Assembly (NCBI GenBank): GCA_947089915.1
Contig: CAMUMB010000006.1
Span: 1 to 44,741, forward strand
Source of the DNA: an uncultured Caryophanales bacterium
GTDB lineage: Bacteria > Bacillota_I > Bacilli_A > RF39 > UBA660
DNA length: 44,741 nt
Direction of reading: 5' to 3'
Position numbers and translations under genes: made by a program. Within the stretch, counting starts at the first letter, position 1; every line of letters starts with the position of its first letter. Below are positions 1-8,675 of this stretch, in pieces. The notes beneath the pieces are model-generated. The model was not told where the DNA came from. It ran no database searches and saw only the letters and a list, made by a program, of their open reading frames with translations.

Positions 1-41
1 TACCTAGTATACCATTACTAAAGTTTTTTGTGTCTATATAT

Positions 42-557
42 CTATACTAACACCACTGATAATAAATCGTCATATAATGTATATCCTAAATTTTTTAAAT
101 CTTCCTTAAATAAATCTAATGTATCTTTAAATTTTTTACCTGCTATTATAGCAACATTTTCAAATATAACATATTTTGGTTTTATAATCACTTCTCTTAA
201 AAGCCTTATCATCTCCCAGCCAAGGCTAGATCTAGTTGAACTTTCATAATCAAACCCCTTCATTTTTCCAGCAACGAAAATATCTTGGCATGGAAAACCA
301 CCAATCCAAATATCACAGTATGGCAAATCACTTCCTTTAATACTTGTTATATTTCCTAAATTAAATTTTTCATCAATATTATGAATCGCACAATAGCTCT
401 TTATTGCATTCTTATCTATTTCTGAAAAAAACTCTATTTTGTAGTCTACTATATACCCTTCTTCTTCTAAACGATTAAATGCTTTTTCTGGGTTGCCTAT
501 TCCACTAAAAAACGTACCCACTTTTATAATCTTATTTTTAAATTCTTCATTTGTCAT
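42..557 (-). CDS. DNA (cytosine-5) methyltransferase, 3'-incomplete
   Basis: The 171-residue product has C5-MTase motif I (FFSGIGNPEKAF, SAM binding), motif IV with the catalytic Cys (GGFPCQD) and motif VI (FENV). These occur in the right order and spacing for a Dcm/HhaI-type enzyme that methylates cytosine. It stops about 20 residues after the region following motif VI. Motif VIII (QNRER type), the target-recognition domain and motifs IX-X are absent. Complete enzymes are usually over 300 residues. The start is supported by AGGGGG a few bases upstream of ATG. Only 41 bases remain before the window edge, so it may be a truncated or frameshifted gene, or the first half of a split one. It would not be active alone. 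Confidence 0.8.
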   Translation of the reverse strand: MTNEEFKNKIIKVGTFFSGIGNPEKAFNRLEEEGYIVDYKIEFFSEIDKNAIKSYCAIHNIDEKFNLGNITSIKGSDLPYCDIWIGGFPCQDIFVAGKMKGFDYESSTRSSLGWEMIRLLREVIIKPKYVIFENVAIIAGKKFKDTLDLFKEDLKNLGYTLYDDLLSVVLV

Positions 558-590
558 TTTATCAATCCCCCTTTTAGATTTTTACATTGA

Positions 591-617
591 AAAAGACCTT
601 CATATTGAAGATCTTTT
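591..617. terminator. imperfect hairpin between methyltransferase and murC
   Basis: The arms AAAGACCTTCA and TGAAGATCTTT pair with one mismatch around a 3-nt loop. There is no strong T-run on either strand, so terminator function is uncertain. The rest of the 558-849 spacer is AT-rich and shows no gene. Confidence 0.3.
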
Positions 618-849
618 GATGTTTTATACAAGTATTTATATTAATTTTATCAAACATAGTTATTTTATATCAAATACAAACTTTTAATAAATCATTGTAT
701 TATAAGGCATTAACACATATTACTTAATTCTTGTTATATGTGCCATTCCCCCTGTTTACAAATAGCTAACGCATACATTTTCTACTCGCAAACTATTTTA
801 TGATTTATTTTATTACTTTTAACTTACTTAATTCAAAATAATTTTATGT

Positions 850-2151
850 TTAGTTCTGTAAAAGTTCAACTAATTCATCTTCTAATTTAGATAAATCATT
901 TGGACTCATAAATAAAATGACTGATCCTTTATGCTTTAATAACATTTTTGCATCTTCCATTGAAATTGGTTCACCATGATTCAATCTTCCTATAATGAGT
1001 TTTGAAGTTACTTCTGGAAAATCTTCTTGTTTTTCTCTAGCGGGATGAATTTCCATTACATAGGAGTAATCCGCATGATTCATAGCATTCGCTAAATCAT
1101 CAGCAAATTCTTGTGTACGAGAAAATGTATGCGGTTGAAAAACCGTTACAATTTTTTTATTTGGATATTTTTGTTTTACCGCCTTAATTGTCGCTTTCAC
1201 CTCATTTGGATGATGCGCATAGTCATCAATCACAATCGTATCTTCGACAACTGTTTCTGAGAATCTTCTCTTTGCACCTTCAAACGTTTTAAATACTTTC
1301 GCAACCTCTTTTGCTTCTAAACGTTCATAATAACAAGTAGCAATTACAGCTAAAGCATCCATCAACATATGTTTCCCATAAATTGGTAAATCAAAGAACC
1401 CATAGTAGTTATCTTCCACTGTTACTTCAAAACTCGTTCCTGTTTCTTTGTATTCTACATTACTTGCAATGATATCATTATCATCATCTAATCCATAAAA
1501 GAAAATAGGCGAATTCACTTCTAATAAATGGGTATAAGGATCATCTCCACAAGCAATAATCATTTTTTCTGCTTTGTTGGCATATGCTTGGTAGGCATCA
1601 ATGACATCATTGATATCTTTGAAGTAATCCACATGATCCATATCAATATTCGTTATAATTGCATATTCTGGGGTATAAGCAAGGAAATGCCTGCGATATT
1701 CACAAGATTCTAATACAAAGTAGTCATTGTCAATTCCTGCATATCCAGTACCATCCCCAATTAAATAATTGGCACCCTTAAGTTCATTGAATACATGTGC
1801 AAGCATAGATGAAGTCGTTGTTTTCCCGTGACAACCAGCTACACAAATCGTTTTGAACTTTTGTGTCAAATGACCTACCATTTCGGAATAGGTATAAATG
1901 GGTAATTCCAATGAAAGTGCTTTAGCCACTTCTGGATGTTCATCATCAAAAGAAGCACCACGGATAATCTTCATGCCTTCCTTGATATTGTTTTCATCAA
2001 ATGGTAACACAGGAATGCCAAGATCATGTAATCCTTGTTCGGTAAAAAAAGTTTCTTCCACATCACTTCCCTGTACTTCATATCCAAGTTCGTTCATAAT
2101 TTGTGCGAGTGCACTCATTCCTGATCCTTTTATTCCAATAAAATGATACAT
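850..2151 (-). CDS. murC: UDP-N-acetylmuramate--L-alanine ligase (MurC)
   Basis: MurC is the cytoplasmic ATP-dependent ligase that adds L-Ala to UDP-MurNAc, the first amino acid of the peptidoglycan stem. The 433-residue product starts with the nucleotide-binding loop GIKGSGMSALA. It has the Mur ligase P-loop GCHGKTTT at about residues 106-113, then the central ATPase and C-terminal ligase domains (DDYAHHPNE, FQPHTFSR). Length is normal. An AAGGAGGA site sits just before the ATG. It lies 11 nt downstream of tadC on the same strand, so it may be read through from the pilus operon. murD lies at 31.6 kb, not in a classical dcw cluster. Confidence 0.97.
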   Translation of the reverse strand: MYHFIGIKGSGMSALAQIMNELGYEVQGSDVEETFFTEQGLHDLGIPVLPFDENNIKEGMKIIRGASFDDEHPEVAKALSLELPIYTYSEMVGHLTQKFKTICVAGCHGKTTTSSMLAHVFNELKGANYLIGDGTGYAGIDNDYFVLESCEYRRHFLAYTPEYAIITNIDMDHVDYFKDINDVIDAYQAYANKAEKMIIACGDDPYTHLLEVNSPIFFYGLDDDNDIIASNVEYKETGTSFEVTVEDNYYGFFDLPIYGKHMLMDALAVIATCYYERLEAKEVAKVFKTFEGAKRRFSETVVEDTIVIDDYAHHPNEVKATIKAVKQKYPNKKIVTVFQPHTFSRTQEFADDLANAMNHADYSYVMEIHPAREKQEDFPEVTSKLIIGRLNHGEPISMEDAKMLLKHKGSVILFMSPNDLSKLEDELVELLQN

Positions 2152-2162
2152 AATATTCCTCC

Positions 2163-2861
2163 TTATACTAAAATCTGAATCACAAATGGTCCCAATATTA
2201 ATAATAAAATTAATGGTACAATAAATAATACGGAAATAATACTAATTTTATTAGGGATTTTTGCCATTTCCCCTTTTATCGCTAAAATTTGCTTGTCCCG
2301 CAAAAAGTCAATTTGATGATACATCGTATCAATAATACTATTTCCAAATACACTCGTTTGTGTAATATTTAAAATAATATTATTGATTGTCTCCGATGGA
2401 ATTCTTTTCTTCATATGTTCTAAAGCTTCCATAAGCGATTTTCCAAATTTAATTTCAAACAATGTCTTTTTAAACTCACTGGATATTTCAGAATCTACAT
2501 TAAACACAGTAATCTCTAACGCATTTTCTAGATTTCTGCCCGATTCCAATGTCAATGTCAAAATCTCAAAAAAGTATAGTGCCTCTTTATCCAATTTACG
2601 TGTTCTTGCTTTAATTGGCCTTGTTAATGTCACATATCCAAATAAATAATAATAAAGAATGGTAAATAAAGGTGCAAATAAATAACCAGATTTCATTATA
2701 TATAAGATGAGGCAAAAGACAAGAATAGAAGTAAGAAGACGGATATTCATATAAGTAACTGCATCATATTTTACTTCATCCCCAAGTAATAACAACTGGG
2801 AATCGACTTTTGCAATATCTTTTTCCGAATAAATTTTACGAGTTAAATTTCGATGATTCAT
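2163..2861 (-). CDS. tadC: Tad pilus inner-membrane protein TadC-like (T2SSF domain)
   Basis: This 232-residue membrane protein fits the platform component of a Tad/type II secretion-like machine. Two N-terminal membrane segments (about residues 42-75) are followed by a cytoplasmic helical T2SSF-type region and a C-terminal hydrophobic segment (SIISVLFIVPLILLLILGPF). The region reading ALYFFEILTLTLESGRNLENAL is typical of TadB/TadC. It starts 4 nt after the TadB-like gene, which implies translational coupling. Assignment to TadC rather than a second TadB rests on gene order. Confidence 0.85.
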   Translation of the reverse strand: MNHRNLTRKIYSEKDIAKVDSQLLLLGDEVKYDAVTYMNIRLLTSILVFCLILYIMKSGYLFAPLFTILYYYLFGYVTLTRPIKARTRKLDKEALYFFEILTLTLESGRNLENALEITVFNVDSEISSEFKKTLFEIKFGKSLMEALEHMKKRIPSETINNIILNITQTSVFGNSIIDTMYHQIDFLRDKQILAIKGEMAKIPNKISIISVLFIVPLILLLILGPFVIQILV

Positions 2862-2865
2862 CTTC

Positions 2866-4392
2866 TCACATCCTTACCTTCATGATCTTTCTTACTACAA
2901 AAATATAACAAATGTAAATGATTAATATAATGCCACATAAGATGAGTCCAAGTGGTGTTGAATACATTGGAACAAAATAAGATGGATTAATGAGACTGAT
3001 AAATAAAATAAATAATGGTGGAACGATAAATAGTACATACACGATAATTTTAGAACTTCCTGTTAAAGAAGCAAGTTCTAATTTCAATTTTTTCTTATTG
3101 AATAAGGATTTTTCAATAGAAGAAAATACTTGAATAATATTTCCACCTGTTCTGTTTAAAATAGAAAGAGATGCTGTTAAATAAGTAACTTCTTCTAGTT
3201 GAATACGCTCTGAAAATCTTCTAAATGTTTCTTCGATAGACAGTCCATATGATAATTCCAAACTCATTTTTTTAAATTCCTCTGCCATAGAACCTTCTAA
3301 CTCCTTGGTTACCAAATCTACTGCTTGAATAATACTTCTTCCTGATTTGAATGCATTATTCATAATCATAATTGCTTGTAATAGGTCATTTTCTAATGTA
3401 TTTCTGTAAATTTTATATTTAGAAAAATATAGGATATCTGGGAAGAAAAATCCAAAGAGAAAGGGAATCAATAATTCATAAGAGGCAAATACATGATACT
3501 GAATTGCCATTGAAAAAATAGCAATCAATATAAATCCTATTCCACATATTAATTTAGTTGCAACTGCATCCATGCCTGACTGATAGAAAGGACGATATAA
3601 TGGGATGTACTTTTCATAATGTTTACTATATTTTCTTAAAAAAGTAGATCTTCCTAATATTTTTGCAAGTCTCTGATTCCATTTTTGACAAGCTTTTGTA
3701 AATTTTTCAAACACTGAAACAGAATGATTGCGAACCCCCTGAACACTATATTTGGCAATACGATGTTCTAATCGTACACTTTTTTGATAACGATAAATAC
3801 GATACACAACCACGATAGCAAGCGCTAATAGTAACAATTGTAGTCCCAATAAAGAAGTTTGATGATTCGCAACAATCTGTAATTGGACCGTTTTCGTTGC
3901 CACATTACCTGCTTGATCAGTTACTGTAAAAATTAGTTCCTGTGTTCCCAACTTAGAAAGATCTAATTCTGAAGCATTTGAAACCACTTGACTCGTCAAA
4001 TCCCCATCCAATGCATCATATGCAGTAATATAATCATTGAAATCAATTGTTGTATTTTTAGTCGGTTTTTCTATTTTGAGTAAACTTCCTGTACTGGTAT
4101 CTTTCATCTGAATCATAGGAGCTTCCATATCAATATGATAGATTCCACTTTCTATTACTTCAGTTTTTCTACCCTGATAAAGTGTTAGAACAATTTTGTA
4201 TTCTCCTGTTTCTTGTAAAAGAAAATCGGTTGTTTTGGCACCTGCAACGGTACCAGTTTCAAATACCTCTTGATCCTTCATTACCTCATAAGTGTAACGA
4301 GTAATAGAAGAAATCGGCGTATAAGAAATTTCTAATATTTGATTGGTATAATCAACTTGTTCATATAAAGAAAAGCCATTTGTTTCTCCCAT
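2866..4392 (-). CDS. tadB: TadB-like pilus assembly protein with N-terminal Ig-like extension
   Basis: The 508-residue product has two parts. Residues about 1-170 form a beta-rich region with a DUF5011/HYR-like stretch (TAYDALDGDL ... FTVTDQAGNVA). A membrane segment follows at about 178-197. From about 260 onward is a typical TadB: membrane pair, T2SSF cytoplasmic domain (NNAFKSGRSIIQAVDLV), C-terminal membrane helices. Family members are usually near 300 residues. No signal peptide precedes the Ig-like part, so an N-out topology would be needed to expose it. The start has GAGGTGAT six bases upstream, and no in-frame longer start was seen. It lies 24 nt after tadA. The extension may contact wall or substrate; that is inference. 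Confidence 0.85.
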   Translation of the reverse strand: MGETNGFSLYEQVDYTNQILEISYTPISSITRYTYEVMKDQEVFETGTVAGAKTTDFLLQETGEYKIVLTLYQGRKTEVIESGIYHIDMEAPMIQMKDTSTGSLLKIEKPTKNTTIDFNDYITAYDALDGDLTSQVVSNASELDLSKLGTQELIFTVTDQAGNVATKTVQLQIVANHQTSLLGLQLLLLALAIVVVYRIYRYQKSVRLEHRIAKYSVQGVRNHSVSVFEKFTKACQKWNQRLAKILGRSTFLRKYSKHYEKYIPLYRPFYQSGMDAVATKLICGIGFILIAIFSMAIQYHVFASYELLIPFLFGFFFPDILYFSKYKIYRNTLENDLLQAIMIMNNAFKSGRSIIQAVDLVTKELEGSMAEEFKKMSLELSYGLSIEETFRRFSERIQLEEVTYLTASLSILNRTGGNIIQVFSSIEKSLFNKKKLKLELASLTGSSKIIVYVLFIVPPLFILFISLINPSYFVPMYSTPLGLILCGIILIIYICYIFVVRKIMKVRM

Positions 4393-4416
4393 TCCAACAT
4401 CACCTCTTATTTCTAC

Positions 4417-5736
4417 TTATTCAAATATATCTTTTAATGTATCAATGCCACGACTTGTAATTTTTTCATATACCTGTGGCACATAGTCATGTAATAAAAA
4501 TTCTCCAATTACCTCACCATTATCCAAAAGTCCTGTTTGTGTAAACGAAAATATTTCTTTGACAGAAATAACATCTTGATTAAAACCAGTTACTTCACAA
4601 ATACTTGTAATTTTACGTTTTCCATCAGAAAGTCTTTGGATATGTACAACAATATCAATCGCATTTTCTATATATTCACGGATGGCTTTGACAGGGATTT
4701 CCATTCCTGCCATTAAAATCATCGTTTCCAGTCGGTTTAATGCATCGGCAGGTGAATTGGCATGCATCGTCGTTAAACTTCCATTGTGCCCTGTATTCAT
4801 TGCCTGTAGCATATCAAATGCTTCTTTTCCACGGACTTCTCCTACAATAATACGGTCAGGTCGCATACGAAGGGAGTTTAAAACCAAATCACGAATCGTA
4901 ACTTCTCCTTCCCCTTCATAGTTGGTAAGACGTGTTTCTAGAGAAATGACATGCTCCTGCTCAAGCTTTAATTCGGCTGCATCTTCAATCGTAATAATAC
5001 GTTCTTGTTTACCAATAAAGGAAGATAACACATTGAGTAAGGTCGTTTTTCCTCCACCTGTTCCGCCACAGATAATAATATTTAATTTTGCTTGAACACA
5101 AGCCTCTAGAAAACGCGCCATATATGGGGTGAGCGCTCCACTTCTTAAGAAGTCATCGATATTAGCAAGTTCTTCTTTGAATTTACGAATAGTCAAAACA
5201 GGTCCCTTTAAAGAAAGTGGTGGAATGACTGCATTCAAACGTGATCCATCTTCGAGTCTCGCATCCACCATAGGGCTAGAAGTATCAATGGTTCTACCTA
5301 AAGGTTGAATCATTCTTTGAATCGTACGAATAATATGATCATCATTGATAAAAGACACACTATCATCCTTTACCACTTGACCATCTAATTCAATATAAAT
5401 CTCATTGGTCCCATTCACCATAATTTCTGTAATTTGTTTATCATCAAGTAATTCTGTTAGAGGTCCATAACCACTAATTTCATTGTCAATCAAATTGTAG
5501 ATATAACTGCGCTCTACATTACTGAGATCATAACCTTCAATCGTTTTATCGATTTCTGCTTTGACAAATTCATCCATTGTTCCATTGGAAGTAATATTAT
5601 GGTCAATCAAATTTTGAATGATTTTATTTCGTAACTCTTCTAGTAAGCCTTTATTTGGAAATGCATCATAGTCTTTTACTTCTTGAATATTCGGATTTTC
5701 TACTTTAATATCAAATTCTTCTGTAAATTTTCGCAA
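4417..5736 (-). CDS. tadA: Tad pilus assembly ATPase TadA/CpaF
   Basis: This hexameric secretion ATPase powers Flp pilus assembly at the cytoplasmic face. Walker A is [13 protein letters not shown]. An Asp box/Walker B region follows ([20 protein letters not shown]), then the His box ([16 protein letters not shown]), all characteristic of the CpaF/VirB11 family. The N-terminal helical domain (about residues 1-100) is also typical. A GTG at 5745 is in frame but overlaps the AGGTGAG ribosome site, so TTG at 5736, 5 nt downstream of that site, is preferred. The gene directly abuts the tadZ stop, which is typical of a coupled operon. Confidence 0.95.
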   Translation of the reverse strand: MRKFTEEFDIKVENPNIQEVKDYDAFPNKGLLEELRNKIIQNLIDHNITSNGTMDEFVKAEIDKTIEGYDLSNVERSYIYNLIDNEISGYGPLTELLDDKQITEIMVNGTNEIYIELDGQVVKDDSVSFINDDHIIRTIQRMIQPLGRTIDTSSPMVDARLEDGSRLNAVIPPLSLKGPVLTIRKFKEELANIDDFLRSGALTPYMARFLEACVQAKLNIIICGGTGGGKTTLLNVLSSFIGKQERIITIEDAAELKLEQEHVISLETRLTNYEGEGEVTIRDLVLNSLRMRPDRIIVGEVRGKEAFDMLQAMNTGHNGSLTTMHANSPADALNRLETMILMAGMEIPVKAIREYIENAIDIVVHIQRLSDGKRKITSICEVTGFNQDVISVKEIFSFTQTGLLDNGEVIGEFLLHDYVPQVYEKITSRGIDTLKDIFE

Positions 5737-5745
5737 TTCTCTCAC

Positions 5746-6510
5746 CTACTTTTTCTGTTCTTTTAAAATTGATTGTACCATTTTTTCAAAATTGGTAATT
5801 CCTTTTTTATGCTTTTTTCGAATATGGGGATCTAATGTAAGAATCTTTCCATCCAATACATATTTATCGATATTTTTGATGTAAAAAGAATTCGGAATTG
5901 TATAGTCGATATTATCTTTAATGATATTTTTAATATCGTAAAAGGAAAAGTAATCTTTTTGGCGATCACTCGCTTCATTTAAAACAATCTTATAGTTTTT
6001 CTTATCCATATCTTGGTAAATGGACACCATTGTTCGCATATTTTTTAAATCAACAGGATCATTGGTGATAATATATAAAATCTGATCACTATAATCTAAA
6101 TTTACTAAATTGATATCACTTAGATTATGGTTGGTATCCACTAAAATCACATCATATTTTAATTTGGCTTTGGCATAAATTACCTGCAAATATTTACTAT
6201 TTATTTTTCCTGCAGTTTTTGGATCTTTTGGAGCTGGTATGACATCAATATATTCATCATAAGTAGTAATATAGTCCTCTAAATTGTGAAAGCGATTATT
6301 GTTTAAATCATCCATCAGTTGAAATAAATCATGTTCTATCTGTATATTAAGGGAAGCCGCAATGCCACCAGAATATAAATCTAAATCGATAATCAAAATT
6401 TTCATTTTGCGCATTTTTATAATGCCTGCCAAATTGAGTACTGTGGTCGTTTTTCCAGTCCCACCTTTGACAGAGGTAACTGTAATTACTTTTGCTTGTC
6501 TTACGGACAT
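5746..6510 (-). CDS. tadZ: ParA/MinD-like ATPase TadZ/CpaE of the Tad locus
   Basis: The 254-residue P-loop ATPase has the deviant Walker A KGGTGKTT at the N-terminus and a switch Asp (ILIIDLDLYSGG). A later VDTNHN motif is typical of MinD/ParA proteins. In Tad loci this protein localises the secretion machine to a cell site. It lacks the N-terminal receiver-like domain found in many CpaE/TadZ proteins. AAGGAGTGAT precedes the ATG. It sits between the pseudopilin genes and tadA, which supports TadZ over a chromosome-partition ParA. Confidence 0.9.
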   Translation of the reverse strand: MSVRQAKVITVTSVKGGTGKTTTVLNLAGIIKMRKMKILIIDLDLYSGGIAASLNIQIEHDLFQLMDDLNNNRFHNLEDYITTYDEYIDVIPAPKDPKTAGKINSKYLQVIYAKAKLKYDVILVDTNHNLSDINLVNLDYSDQILYIITNDPVDLKNMRTMVSIYQDMDKKNYKIVLNEASDRQKDYFSFYDIKNIIKDNIDYTIPNSFYIKNIDKYVLDGKILTLDPHIRKKHKKGITNFEKMVQSILKEQKK

Positions 6511-6514
6511 ATTA

Positions 6515-6892
6515 TCACTCCTTTATGATTCTTTTATTTTCAAGTATACTTTTTTTCATTGTAATGACAGTATCTTTTTCTTGATATAAAAATGGAAAAA
6601 TAGAGTTGACTGTTTTCGTAACGGAAATGGTAATTTGATCTTCTGTAATATGAATTTCTGCATTTTCTATTGTCTTTAAATTGAGTACCAATAATTTATA
6701 AATATCAGTTTCCAATGTAGAAGACTCTCTATGTTCCATTACATATTCTAATGCATTGGTAATCGCATGGTCCACTTTACGTTTTTCAATATGTAAATGA
6801 CCAATATCGATTAAAAATCCCAGTACAAGTAGTAAAACTGGTAGTAATAAAACAAACAAAACTAATGTTTGTCCTCTATGATTCAGTTGCAT
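6515..6892 (-). CDS. TadE/TadG-like minor pilin (pseudopilin)
   Basis: The 125-residue product has a type IVb-like N-terminus, NHRG/QTLVLFVLLLPVLLL, followed by a soluble beta-rich tail. The hydrophobic helix and leader match its neighbour, but the position normally holding Glu5 of mature pilins is Leu, as seen in TadG-type subunits. The start overlaps the preceding pseudopilin gene by 17 nt. Minor pilins of this sort are thought to sit in the pilus initiation complex. Confidence 0.75.
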   Translation of the reverse strand: MQLNHRGQTLVLFVLLLPVLLLVLGFLIDIGHLHIEKRKVDHAITNALEYVMEHRESSTLETDIYKLLVLNLKTIENAEIHITEDQITISVTKTVNSIFPFLYQEKDTVITMKKSILENKRIIKE

Positions 6893-7223
6893 TTAATATG
6901 GTTAAACTTTCCTTTACAGTATAAGGACTTTTCAGTATTTGACTGAGCCCTGGCGTTATGATGTCTACTTTTTTTGTTAGAACAATCGTCGTATAGGTTT
7001 CTTTTAAATCGTAAGAAACCGATAACTTTTTACCACTCAAATAGAGACTTAATTCCTGTTCTTGTTTCTGTACATATAAATCTTTTACCACATCTAAGTC
7101 GTTTTGTAAGCGGTATTTTTCATAGATAATAGTTCCAAAATCAATAGAAGCAAATACCAACAATAAAAAGACAGGTAAAATCATTACAAACTCGACGAGT
7201 GCTTGACCACTTGTTTTTTTCAT
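6876..7223 (-). CDS. TadE-like minor pilin (pseudopilin)
   Basis: The 115-residue product begins MKKTSG/QALVEFVMILPVFLLL. This is a class III prepilin-type leader with the G/Q cleavage site and Glu at mature position 5, followed by a TadE-like helix and a soluble domain. GAGGCGTGAT precedes the ATG. It shares the GQ(A/T)LV processing motif with the Flp pilin and with the next gene, which implies one prepilin peptidase processes all three. No peptidase gene is in this window. Confidence 0.8.
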   Translation of the reverse strand: MKKTSGQALVEFVMILPVFLLLVFASIDFGTIIYEKYRLQNDLDVVKDLYVQKQEQELSLYLSGKKLSVSYDLKETYTTIVLTKKVDIITPGLSQILKSPYTVKESLTILNATES

Positions 7224-7280
7224 ATCATCACGCCTCTTTACCTTATACCAATTATAGCAAAAAAAAAAAGATTACTCAAT

Positions 7281-7305
7281 AAAAAATGATACGATGTATC
7301 ATTTT
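7281..7305 (-). terminator. hairpin terminator/attenuator after the Flp pilin gene
   Basis: Read on the minus strand, AAAATGATAC and GTATCATTTT form a perfect 10-bp stem with a 3-nt loop, followed by a U-run. It lies just after the pilin stop and before the pseudopilin genes. It would give excess pilin transcript relative to the assembly genes. Confidence 0.75.
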
Positions 7306-7504
7306 ATCTATCAACGCATTGTCCTTGTCCTGGTTTTGGTCCTTCTACATATACTTTATCTGTTAAATTACATGCGGATTTTGTCATAGAATCTTGTAAA
7401 TAACCACCTAGCAATTTTACAACAGTGACAACTACTACACTGATAACTGCAATGATTAATAAATATTCAACAAGTGCTTGTCCCCTACGATTCCATTTTG
7501 TCAT
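7304..7504 (-). CDS. Flp-type major pilin
   Basis: From the ATG at 7504 the product is 66 residues: a short basic leader (TKWNRRG) and the cleavage motif G/QALVEYLLIIAVISVVVV, with Glu5-Tyr6 as in Flp pilins. A C-terminal tail with two Cys (SACNL, QCVDR) could form a disulphide. A longer in-frame start at 7525 is less likely because AGGAGGG sits 5 nt before 7504. It is the first gene of the tad operon, with its own terminator. The two-Cys tail is longer than in minimal Flp proteins. Confidence 0.85.
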   Translation of the reverse strand: MTKWNRRGQALVEYLLIIAVISVVVVTVVKLLGGYLQDSMTKSACNLTDKVYVEGPKPGQGQCVDR

Positions 7505-7536
7505 AAAATCCCTCCTGCATAACAATCTCTATATCC

Positions 7537-7565
7537 ATATTATACTGTTTTAAAGAATTTGTCAA
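7537..7565 (-). promoter_or_regulatory. sigmaA-type promoter of the flp-tad operon
   Basis: On the minus strand TTGACA is at 7565-7560. TATAAT is at 7544-7539 (15-nt spacer), or TAATAT at 7542-7537 (17-nt spacer). It lies about 35 nt upstream of the pilin start. Confidence 0.75.
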
Positions 7566-7921
7566 ATATTTTTTGGTATGTTATAGTAGTTGTGGTGATT
7601 CTTATGACCATTCAAATTGGAAATCAGATTTTAAAGGTGAAAGCCTGTACCACTTTCTTTTCTAGATGCTTAGGTATGATGGGTCAGAAAAAGACACTTT
7701 CTTATGGCCTTTACTTTCCAAAATGTAAGAGTGTTCATACCTTCTTTATGCGTCAAAATATTGATATCATTATGGTCAACTCAAAAAACGAAATTGTTGC
7801 TTTTTATCAGAATGCGAAACCATGGCATATTTTCTATTCCAAGAAAGCCTATGCATGTTATGAATTCTCAGTTGGAGTTTTAAATGAAGTTACAATTGGA
7901 AACTTCATTATTTTAAAATAA
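7559..7921 (+). CDS. DUF192-family protein with N-terminal membrane anchor
   Basis: The 120-residue product has one N-terminal membrane helix (about residues 5-22) and then a DUF192 fold. Visible parts are KACTTFFSRCLGMMG, the core HTFFMRQNIDIIMVNS with the family's aromatic-M-x-x-x-ID(I/V) pattern, and a C-terminal FSVGVLNEVTIGN. DUF192 function is poorly defined. The gene is divergent from the tad operon, and similar proteins occur beside Tad loci. The TTG start at 7559 overlaps the opposing promoter and has a poor ribosome site, so translation may begin at a GTG or ATG inside the helix-coding part. Confidence 0.7.
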   Translation: MSNIFWYVIVVVVILMTIQIGNQILKVKACTTFFSRCLGMMGQKKTLSYGLYFPKCKSVHTFFMRQNIDIIMVNSKNEIVAFYQNAKPWHIFYSKKAYACYEFSVGVLNEVTIGNFIILK

Positions 7922-7925
7922 TAAT

Positions 7926-7945
7926 AGACATTAGGTCTTTTTTTC
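7926..7945 (+). terminator. terminator after the DUF192 gene
   Basis: AGAC and GTCT pair around a 5-nt loop and are followed by seven T residues. The stem is short but sits directly after the stop. Confidence 0.5.
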
Positions 7946-7946
7946 T

Positions 7947-7972
7947 ATCAAAAAAACGTTATCAAACGTTTT
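7947..7972 (-). terminator. terminator of the yugP-like gene
   Basis: AAAACGTT and AACGTTTT form an 8-bp stem with a 4-nt loop, followed on the minus strand by a U-run. It overlaps the last codons of the protease gene. Confidence 0.7.
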
Positions 7973-8672
7973 AATCATCACGATTTTGAAACATCAAAAT
8001 CAAACGAAGTAAATTTAAGATAGAAGAAATTAAACTTGCCACATAAGTCATTGCAGCAGCACCTAACATATTTTTGACATCCTCTTTTTCTTCTAAGTCT
8101 ACTAATCCTAATTGTTCTAACTGGATTCCTGCCCTTTTGGAAGCATCAAATTCAACTGGCAATGTAACAAGTTGGAATAAGATGGTCGCAAGTAAAATTA
8201 GAATACCAATCATTAAATATCCAGTAATTCCTGCTAATAAAGAAATAATAATAGAAAAATAGCCCAAATAACTCACTAGATTTACAAATGGGACTAAGGC
8301 ACTACGAATGCGCATAAAACTATAATTTTCTTTGTCTTGAATCGCATGCCCACATTCATGTGCTGCAACGGAAATAGATGCGATAGAAGTCCCATGGAAT
8401 ATTTCTGTAGATAATCGTACTACTTTTCTACTTGGGTCATAGTGATCGGTTAATGTTCCTTTGGTCTCTACGATATGGATATCTGTAAGCCCATTTTGAT
8501 CTAAAATCATACGTGCAACTTCTTGACCAGAAATTCCTTTTTTGCACGCGATTACTTTACTTTTTGCATAAGCAGAATTGATTTTAAGCTGAGCAGCCAA
8601 AACAATAATAAAGCCAATGACTGCAAGTGCTATTGTTATGATATTTTCATAACCGAATGTTAAATAGTTCAT
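7971..8672 (-). CDS. YugP-type neutral zinc membrane metallopeptidase
   Basis: The 233-residue membrane protein has the zinc motif AHECGHAIQ. The upstream conserved stretch DHYDPSRKVVRLSTEIFHG is characteristic of the YugP family (Zn_peptidase_2). Membrane segments lie near residues 8-28, 128-165 and 205-225. GAGGTAATTT precedes the ATG. It is presumed to act at the cytoplasmic membrane; substrates are unknown. It follows cysS by only 3 nt, so the two are probably cotranscribed. Confidence 0.92.
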   Translation of the reverse strand: MNYLTFGYENIITIALAVIGFIIVLAAQLKINSAYAKSKVIACKKGISGQEVARMILDQNGLTDIHIVETKGTLTDHYDPSRKVVRLSTEIFHGTSIASISVAAHECGHAIQDKENYSFMRIRSALVPFVNLVSYLGYFSIIISLLAGITGYLMIGILILLATILFQLVTLPVEFDASKRAGIQLEQLGLVDLEEKEDVKNMLGAAAMTYVASLISSILNLLRLILMFQNRDD

Positions 8673-8675
8673 AAA

